Positions 58,942 through 64,000 of a DNA stretch of 64,000 nt are shown here, piece after piece. The notes beneath the pieces were generated by a model, which worked only from the letters and a program-made list of their open reading frames with translations, did no database searches and had not been told where the DNA came from. How positions within the stretch are numbered: position 1 is the stretch's first letter; each line of letters opens with the position of its first letter. Both the position numbers and the translations under genes were made by a program. This DNA is from Pycnopodia helianthoides (taxonomy: Eukaryota; Echinodermata; Asteroidea; Forcipulatida; Asteriidae), in NCBI GenBank assembly GCA_032158295.1, contig CM063250.1, forward strand, positions 503,501 to 567,500. Reading direction: 5' to 3'.

Positions 58942-59023
58942 GGTAGCGTGGCCGAGCGGTCTAAGGCGCTGGTTTTAGGCACCAGTCATTTCGATGGCGT
59001 GGGTTCGAATCCCACCGCTGCCA
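58942..59023 (+). tRNA. tRNA-Leu (TAG), copy 22
   Basis: 82 nt, consensus. The following partner is a hybrid: trailer ACTAACGTTTTTTTAG and CATGGCTTTGCGCGAACTC combine type A and type B features. Confidence 0.93.
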
Positions 59024-59194
59024 ACTAACGTTTTTTTAGAAAAAGTTATTTTCTTTTTTCCATGGCTTTGCGCGAACTCAATTAAGGCATTAGGACTCAT
59101 CTGTCGTTGGCGTCGTTTGAATCCCTCGCTGCCAATAAGTTTTGTGTTTTAAAACAAATTTGGTTTCTTTACCCAACCAACAAAATACTCTCAA

Positions 59195-59275
59195 GGTAGC
59201 GTGGCCGAGCGGTCTAAGGCGCTGGTTTAGGCACCAGTCATTTCGATGGCGTGGGTTCGAATCCCACCGCTGCCA
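59195..59275 (+). pseudogene. tRNA-Leu copy 23, 6-nt anticodon loop
   Basis: 81 nt. CTGGT-TTAGGC-ACCAG leaves only six loop bases, from loss of one T in a TAG-type loop. Other arms are consensus. A six-base loop would not decode normally. Sequencing error in the T-run is possible. Confidence 0.6.
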
Positions 59276-59456
59276 CTAACTGTTTTGTTAGAAAAAAGTT
59301 ATTGTCCTTTTTTCCATGGCCTTTGCGCGAAACGTCATAAGCATTTAAGCACACAATCATGTGTTGGCGTCGGTTTGAATCCCCGCTTCCAAATAGTTTT
59401 TTTTAAAACTTTAAGTTTGTTTCTTTTCCCAAGCCAAACCAAAATTAGTTCGTCAA

Positions 59457-59539
59457 GGTAGCGTGGCCGAGCGGTCTAAGGCGCTGGTTTTAAGGCACCA
59501 GTCATTTCGATGGCGTGGGTTCGAATCCCACCGCTGCCA
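59457..59539 (+). pseudogene. tRNA-Leu copy 24, 8-nt anticodon loop
   Basis: 83 nt. CTGGT-TTTAAGGC-ACCAG has an extra T, so the anticodon could be read as AAG or TAA depending on how the loop is registered. All else is consensus. Confidence 0.6.
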
Positions 59540-59737
59540 CTAAATGTTTTGTTAGAAAAAAGTTATTTGTCCTCTATTTTTCCATGGCCTGGCGCGAATG
59601 CGTCATTAAGGTCATTTAGGCACGCCAATCATGTCGATGGCGTCGGTTTGAATCCGCCCGCTTCCAATAAGTTTTAAGTTTTTTAAACTGTAATTTTTTT
59701 TCTTTTTTCCCAAAGCCAAACCAAAATACGTCGTCAA

Positions 59738-59820
59738 GGTAGCGTGGCCGAGCGGTCTAAGGCGCTGGTTTAAGGCACCAGTCATTTTCGATGGCGTGGG
59801 TTCGAATCCCACCGCTGCCA
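59738..59820 (+). tRNA. tRNA-Leu (AAG), copy 25, longer variable loop
   Basis: 83 nt. The variable arm reads CAT-TTTCG-ATG, one T more than usual in its loop, which class II tRNAs should tolerate. A type B partner follows. Confidence 0.85.
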
Positions 59821-59994
59821 AGTACGTTTTTTTAGGGGAAAAATGTTTGTTCTTTTTACCATGGCTTTGCGCCAAATTGAGGCATCTAGTATCATTCTTT
59901 TCGTTGGCGTCGGTTTGAATCCCTTCGCTGCCAATCAGTTTTGTGTTTAAAACAAATTTAGGTTTTCTTACAGCCTACCAATAAAATATCTCAA

Positions 59995-60075
59995 GGTTCT
60001 GGGCCGAGCGGTCTAAGGCGCTGGTTTTAGGCACCAGTCATTTCGATGGCGTGGGTTCGAATCCCACCGCTGCCA
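59995..60075 (+). pseudogene. tRNA-Leu (TAG), copy 26, broken acceptor
   Basis: 81 nt, GGTTCTGGGCCGAG start, identical in lesion to copies 15 and 32. Confidence 0.8.
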
Positions 60076-60272
60076 CTAACTGTTTTGTTAGAAAAAAGTT
60101 ATTTGTCCTTTTTTTCCATGGCCTTTGCGCGAAACGTCAATAAGGCATTTAAGGCACACCAATCATGTCGTTGGCGTCGGTTTGAATCCGCCCGCTTCCA
60201 AAATGTTTGAATTTTTTAAAACTGTAAGTTTGTTTCTTTTTTCCCCAAAGCCAAACCAAATTACGTCGTCAA

Positions 60273-60354
60273 GGTAGCATGGCCGAGCGGTCTAAGGCGC
60301 TGGTTTAAGGCACCAGTCATTTCGATGGCGTGGGTTCGAATCCCACCGCTGCCA
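60273..60354 (+). tRNA. tRNA-Leu (AAG), copy 27, A7 variant
   Basis: 82 nt with GGTAGCA acceptor strand; otherwise consensus. It directly follows the broken TAG copy, as at 55426. Confidence 0.8.
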
Positions 60355-60550
60355 CTAAATGTTTTGTTAGAAAAAAGTTATTTGTCCTCCTATTTTTCCA
60401 TGGCCTGGCGCGAATACGTCATTAAGGCATTTAGCCACCCAATCATGTCGATGGCGTCGGTTTGAATCCCCCGCTTCCAAAAGGTTTTAAGTTTTTAAAA
60501 CTGTAAGTTTGTTTCTTTTTCCCCAAAGCCAAACCAAATTACGTCGTCAA

Positions 60551-60632
60551 GGTAGCGTGGCCGAGCGGTCTAAGGCGCTGGTTTAAGGCACCAGTCATTT
60601 CGATGGCGTGGGTTCGAATCCCACCGCTGGCA
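60551..60632 (+). tRNA. tRNA-Leu (AAG), copy 28, acceptor mismatch
   Basis: 82 nt. The 3' strand is CGCTGGC, giving a G-G mismatch at the second acceptor pair (2-71). The trailer has lost its first bases (TAATGTTTTG). Confidence 0.7.
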
Positions 60633-60826
60633 TAATGTTTTGTTAGAAAAAAGTTATTTGTCCTCTATTTTTCCATGGCTGGCGCGAATGCGTCATTAAG
60701 TCATTAGGCACGCCATTTCATGTCGATGGCGTCGGTTTGAATCCGCCCGCTTCCAATAAGTTTTAAGTTTTTAAACTGTAATTTTTTTTCTTTTTTCCCA
60801 AAGCCAAACCAAAAATACGTCGTCAA

Positions 60827-60909
60827 GGTAGCGTGGCCGAGCGGTCTAAGGCGCTGGTTTTTAGGCACCAGTCATTTCGATGGCGTGGGTTCGAATCCCA
60901 CCGCTGCCA
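60827..60909 (+). pseudogene. tRNA-Leu (TAG) copy 29, 8-nt anticodon loop
   Basis: 83 nt. The loop TTTTAGGC is one T too long for the TAG type. The remaining arms are consensus. Confidence 0.6.
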
Positions 60910-61072
60910 TACGTTTTTTTAGGAAAAATTTTGTTCTTTTTTACCATGGCTTTGCGCCAATTGAGGCATTAGGTATCATCTTTTCGTTGGCGTCGTTTGA
61001 ATCCCTTCGCTCCAACAGTTTTTGTTTTAAAACAATTTAGGTTTTCTTTCACCTACCCAAAAAATTCATCGA

Positions 61073-61154
61073 GGTAGCGTGGCCGAGCGGTCTAAGGCGC
61101 TGGTTTAAGGCACCAGTCATTTCGATGGCGTGGGTTCGAATCCCACCGCTGCCA
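61073..61154 (+). tRNA. tRNA-Leu (AAG), copy 30
   Basis: 82 nt, consensus. It has a type B-like upstream flank ending CATCGA instead of CATCAA, an unusual pairing of AAG gene and type B flank. Confidence 0.95.
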
Positions 61155-61351
61155 CTAAATGTTTTGTTAGAAAAAAGTTATTTGTCCTCCTATTTTTCCA
61201 TGGCCTGGCGCGAATACGTCATTAAGGCATTTAGCACACCAATCATGTCGATGGCGTCGGTTTGAATCCACCCGCTTCCAAAAGGTTTTAAGTTTTTAAA
61301 ACTGTAAGTTTGTTTCTTTTTTCCCAAAGCCAAACCAAATTACGTCGTCAA

Positions 61352-61432
61352 GGTAGCGTGGCCGAGCGGTCTAAGGCGCTGGTTTAGGCACCAGTCATTT
61401 CGATGGCGTGGGTTCGAATCCCACCGCTGCCA
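61352..61432 (+). pseudogene. tRNA-Leu copy 31, 6-nt anticodon loop
   Basis: 81 nt, loop TTAGGC as in copy 23. T6 terminator and type B partner follow. Confidence 0.6.
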
Positions 61433-61607
61433 AGTACGTTTTTTAGGGGAAAAATGTTTGTTCTTTTTACCATGGCTTTGCGCCAATTGAGGCATCTAGG
61501 TATCATTCTTTTCGTTGGCGTCGATTTGAATCCCTTCGCTGCCAATCAGTTTTGTGTTTAAAACAAATTTAGGTTTTCTTACAGCCTACCCAATAAAATT
61601 TCATCAA

Positions 61608-61688
61608 GGTTCTGGGCCGAGCGGTCTAAGGCGCTGGTTTTAGGCACCAGTCATTTCGATGGCGTGGGTTCGAATCCCACCGCTGCCA
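61608..61688 (+). pseudogene. tRNA-Leu (TAG), copy 32, broken acceptor
   Basis: 81 nt, GGTTCTGGGCCGAG start. It is the fourth copy with this lesion, counting the shorter copy 9. Confidence 0.8.
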
Positions 61689-61885
61689 CTAACTGTTTTG
61701 TTAGAAAAAAGTTATTTGTCCTTTTTTCCATGGCCTTTGCGCGAATACGTCAATAAGGCATTTAAGGCACACCAATCATGTCGTTGGCGTCGGTTTGAAT
61801 CCGCCCGCTTCCAAAATGTTTGAATTTTTTAAAACTGTAAGTTTGTTTCTTTTTTCCCAAAGCCAAACCAAATTTACGTCGTCAA

Positions 61886-61966
61886 GGTAGCGTGGCGAGC
61901 GGTCTAAGGCGCTGGTTTAAGGCACCAGTCATTTCGATGGCGTGGGTTCGAATCCCACCGCTGCCA
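61886..61966 (+). pseudogene. tRNA-Leu (AAG), copy 33, D-stem deletion
   Basis: 81 nt. GTGGCGAGCGG lacks one C of the D stem and of the A box. By position it corresponds to the A7 copies but has G7. Confidence 0.65.
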
Positions 61967-62166
61967 CTAAATGTTTTGTTAGAAAAAAGTTATTTGTCCT
62001 CCTATTTTTCCATGGCCTGGCGCGAATACGTCATTAAGGCATTTAGCCACACCAATCATGTCGATGGCGTCGGTTTGAATCCACCCGCTTCCAAAAGGTT
62101 TTAAGTTTTTAAAACTGTAAGTTTGTTTCTTTTTTCCCCAAAGCCAAACCAAATTTTCGTCGTCAA

Positions 62167-62248
62167 GGTAGCGTGGCCGAGCGGTCTAAGGCGCTGGTTT
62201 AAGGCACCAGTCATTTCGATGGCGTGGGTTCGAATCCCACCGCTGCCA
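62167..62248 (+). tRNA. tRNA-Leu (AAG), copy 34
   Basis: 82 nt, consensus. Its downstream partner starts as type B (CATAGCTTTGCGCCAAATGA) and ends as type A (CCACCGCTTCCA), a recombinant. Confidence 0.95.
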
Positions 62249-62424
62249 AGTACGTTTTTTAGGAAAAAATGTTTTGTCCTTTTTACCATAGCTTTGCGCC
62301 AAATGAGTCATTAAGTATCATTCATTTCGTGGCGTCGGTTTGAATCCACCGCTTCCAAAAGTTTTAAGTTTTTAAAAACTGTAAGTTTTTCTTTTCCCAA
62401 AGCCAACCAAAATACGTTCGTCAA

Positions 62425-62506
62425 GGTAGCGTGGCCGAGCGGTCTAAGGCGCTGGTTTTAGGCACCAGTCATTTCGATGGCGTGGGTTCGAATCCCACCG
62501 CTGCCA
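62425..62506 (+). tRNA. tRNA-Leu (TAG), copy 35
   Basis: 82 nt, consensus. T6 terminator and a clean type B partner follow. Confidence 0.95.
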
Positions 62507-62679
62507 AGTACGTTTTTTAGGGGAAAAATGTTTGTTCTTTTTACCATGGCTTTGCGCCAATTGAGGCATCTAGGTATCATCTTTCGTTGGCGTCGATTTG
62601 AATCCCTTCGCTGCCAATCAGTTTTGTGTTTTAAAACAAATTTAGGTTTTTCTTACAGCTACCCAATAAATTTCATCAA

Positions 62680-62761
62680 GGTAGCGTGGCCGAGCGGTCT
62701 AAGGCGCTGGTTTAAGGCACCAGTCATTTCGATGGCGTGGGTTCGAATCCCACCGCTGCCA
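62680..62761 (+). tRNA. tRNA-Leu (AAG), copy 36
   Basis: 82 nt, consensus, with type B upstream flank. The trailer CTATACTGTTTTG has a two-base insertion. Confidence 0.95.
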
Positions 62762-62950
62762 CTATACTGTTTTGTTAAAAAAAGTTATTGTCTCTTTTTC
62801 CATGGCTTTGCGCGAATCGTCATAGGCATTAAGGCACACCAATCATGTCGTTGGCGTCGGTTTGAATCCGCCCGCTTCCAAAGTTTTGAATTTTTAAAAC
62901 TGTAAGTTTGTTTTCTTTTTCCCAAAGCCAAACCAAAATTACGTCGTCAA

Positions 62951-63032
62951 GGTAGCGTGGCCGAGCGGTCTAAGGCGCTGGTTTAAGGCACCAGTCATTT
63001 CGATGGCGTGGGTTCGAATCCCACCGCTGCCA
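62951..63032 (+). tRNA. tRNA-Leu (AAG), copy 37
   Basis: 82 nt, consensus. It is the last intact gene of the array. Confidence 0.95.
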
Positions 63033-63075
63033 CTAAATGTTTTGTTAGAAAAAAGTATTTGTCCTCCTATTTTTC

Positions 63076-63158
63076 CATGGCCTGGCGCGAATACGTCATT
63101 AAGGCATTTAGCCACACCAATCATGTCGATGGCGTGGGTTCGAATCCCACCGCTGCCA
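63076..63158 (+). pseudogene. Chimeric partner with intact tRNA 3' half
   Basis: Type A start (CATGGCCTGGCGCGAATACG), then the true T arm and CGCTGCCA. It resembles the chimera at 52971 near the other end of the array. Confidence 0.8.
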
Positions 63159-63200
63159 ATTTGTTTTGTTAAAAAAGGGAAATGTTTCTTTCTTTTTTAC

Positions 63201-63275
63201 CATCGCCTATCGCCATTACGTCATCAAGGTTATTAGGCACCAGGCTATTGTGTCAGTTCGACTCCGACCGCTTCA
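63201..63275 (+). pseudogene. Decayed partner unit
   Basis: CATCGCCTATCGCCATTACG, then GTTATTAGGCACCAGG and GTTCGACTCCGACCGCTTCA. Its T arm has drifted further than in the array interior. Confidence 0.6.
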
Positions 63276-63363
63276 AACAAGTTGATTTGTAAAATAAAAT
63301 ACACCATACGTCTTTTGATAAAAACTAATAATAATTACCAGCCCAGCGCCAAAGCGTTGTCAT

Positions 63364-63420
63364 GGTAGCGTTGTCAAGACACCAGTATTTTATGGCGTGG
63401 GTTCGAATCCCAGCCTGCCA
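63364..63420 (+). pseudogene. tRNA-Leu remnant lacking D and anticodon arms
   Basis: GGTAGCGTTGTCAAGACACC joins to TATGGCGTGGGTTCGAATCC and CAGCCTGCCA. The 5' acceptor strand and T arm are still recognisable in 57 nt. Confidence 0.8.
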
Positions 63421-63534
63421 TTAAATTTATTGCCTGCCATTAAATGTATGTACGGCCTAGCGCTGCTAAGGTACCCACTGATTCCAAAACGTGTCTTTGT
63501 TTTAAAAAATATATAAAAAAAAACGTTTTTTTTT

Positions 63535-63592
63535 TTCGGCAATCGGTTGCAGAGCGGTCTAAGGGTTTTTGGTTCGAATTCTACCGAAGCCA
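63535..63592 (+). pseudogene. tRNA-Leu remnant
   Basis: GCAGAGCGGTCTAAGGG then TTTGGTTCGAATTCTACCG and AAGCCA. The middle third is missing. Confidence 0.65.
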
Positions 63593-63659
63593 TTAGGTTT
63601 TATGAAAACAAATCCGTTCGAAGAAAAAATATTTGTGTATTAATAAAAACATGTTTTCT

Positions 63660-63720
63660 TCTTTTCGATTGCCAATAGGTTATCCAGTCGTGTCAATGGC
63701 GTTCGAATCAAACCGCTGCT
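63660..63720 (+). pseudogene. Last trace of the array
   Basis: ATCCAGTCGTGTCAATGGCG followed by TTCGAATCAAACCGCTGCTG resembles a partner's 3' half. Beyond it no array similarity is seen. Confidence 0.45.
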
Positions 63721-64000
63721 GCATATGTTGACTATACCATGAATGAATATTTATAAGATTTACTGCCAGTAGGACATGTAGTAGGCCTACCGTTGCCGTT
63801 CAAGTTTGCTTGTTTTTTCCTCATGTTGTTAATTATGTCATATAAAAACAAACCGTTACTTTAATCTTGATGGCTTCAATGCTCTGCCATTGCAAAGATG
63901 TGCAAGCTTGTATCAGTTTACTTCCTTGTTTGTACGAATGGATCTTGCCGTGACACTTGGTACAGCCTCCATCTGAGCGATAAACATCCGATTTGTTGTT
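63721..64000. other. Unique sequence right of the array
   Basis: Nothing recognisable except a TAGGCCTA octamer at 63782. Confidence 0.5.

Larger units (their letters stand above)
52164..63720 (+). repeat. Tandem tRNA-Leu array, 37 full-length copies
   Basis: Repeats of about 246-282 bp each hold an 82-nt tRNA-Leu and a decayed tRNA-like partner. A few steps are longer (395-553 bp) where a dead unit or insertion intervenes. Partner type A runs from CATGGCCTGGCGCGAAT to CGCCCGCTTCCA (e.g. 53371-53452). Type B runs from CATGGCTTTGCGCCAATTGA to CTTCGCTGCCA (e.g. 53646-53719). Both keep GTCGGTTTGAATCC, one base from a B box, and lack the D arm/A box. Genes preceded by type A have 5' flank ACGTCGTCAA; those preceded by type B have CAGCCTACCCAATAA..TCAA. 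T4-T7 pol III terminators follow within about 12 nt of each gene. Intact anticodon loops number 20 AAG and 13 TAG, and four copies have loops of abnormal size. Confidence 0.95.

Noticed and set aside
52902..63593. Many plus- and minus-strand ORFs such as AWPSGLRRWFKAPVISMAWV, MAERSKALVLGTSHF and GFEPTPSK
   Set aside because: They are translations of the tRNA-Leu genes and their spacers; the same peptide recurs at every tRNA copy and changes frame with spacer length.

Overview
This window looks like AT-rich, gene-poor metazoan nuclear DNA. Nothing bacterial is visible: there are no operons and no ribosome-binding sites, and outside the repeats no open frame exceeds 170 codons. I see tRNA-derived SINE fragments, fold-back elements, minisatellites, long homopolymer runs, and a frequent TAGGCCTA octamer. 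This fits a marine invertebrate deuterostome, perhaps an echinoderm. That assignment is inference from sequence style only.

Positions 1-52,160 are mostly non-coding. They hold scattered repeats: a 24-bp minisatellite (3.8 kb), two GC-rich VNTRs with related flanks (10.7 and 12.3 kb), a degenerate ~75-bp tandem array (20.2 kb), a 12-bp CAA/CAT array (23.6-23.9 kb), and a 37-bp minisatellite of 21 copies (30.4-31.2 kb). They also hold SINE pieces (15.2, 35.1, 39.8, 47.1-47.4 kb), a fold-back family (17.7, 42.2, 45.0, 48.3, 49.4 kb) and several perfect hairpins. The only protein-coding segment I can support is a small first coding exon on the minus strand (38,241-38,387). It has a good acceptor and donor, so a gene probably extends toward lower coordinates, with its upstream exon at higher coordinates. 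A cluster of eight TGA(G/C)TCA (AP-1-type) heptamers in 420 bp at 18.6-19.1 kb is the strongest regulatory-looking signal.

Positions 52,164-63,720 form one large tandem array of tRNA-Leu genes, about 11.5 kb, with 37 recognisable full-length copies, all but one inverted fragment on the plus strand. Each repeat of about 250-280 bp holds an 82-nt tRNA-Leu and then a second, decayed tRNA-Leu-like unit that lost its 5' part but keeps a B-box-like motif. Two isoacceptors, anticodons AAG and TAG, are interleaved and differ by one base at position 34. About 23 copies look structurally sound or nearly so, and the rest carry lesions. One acceptor-stem lesion recurs in four copies, and a three-gene block recurs five times, so the array appears to grow by copying multi-gene blocks. 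A near-perfect palindrome at 54,045-54,105 marks an inversion or fold-back junction. The array fades into truncated copies at both ends. Long ORFs in this region are translations of tRNA and are not proteins.
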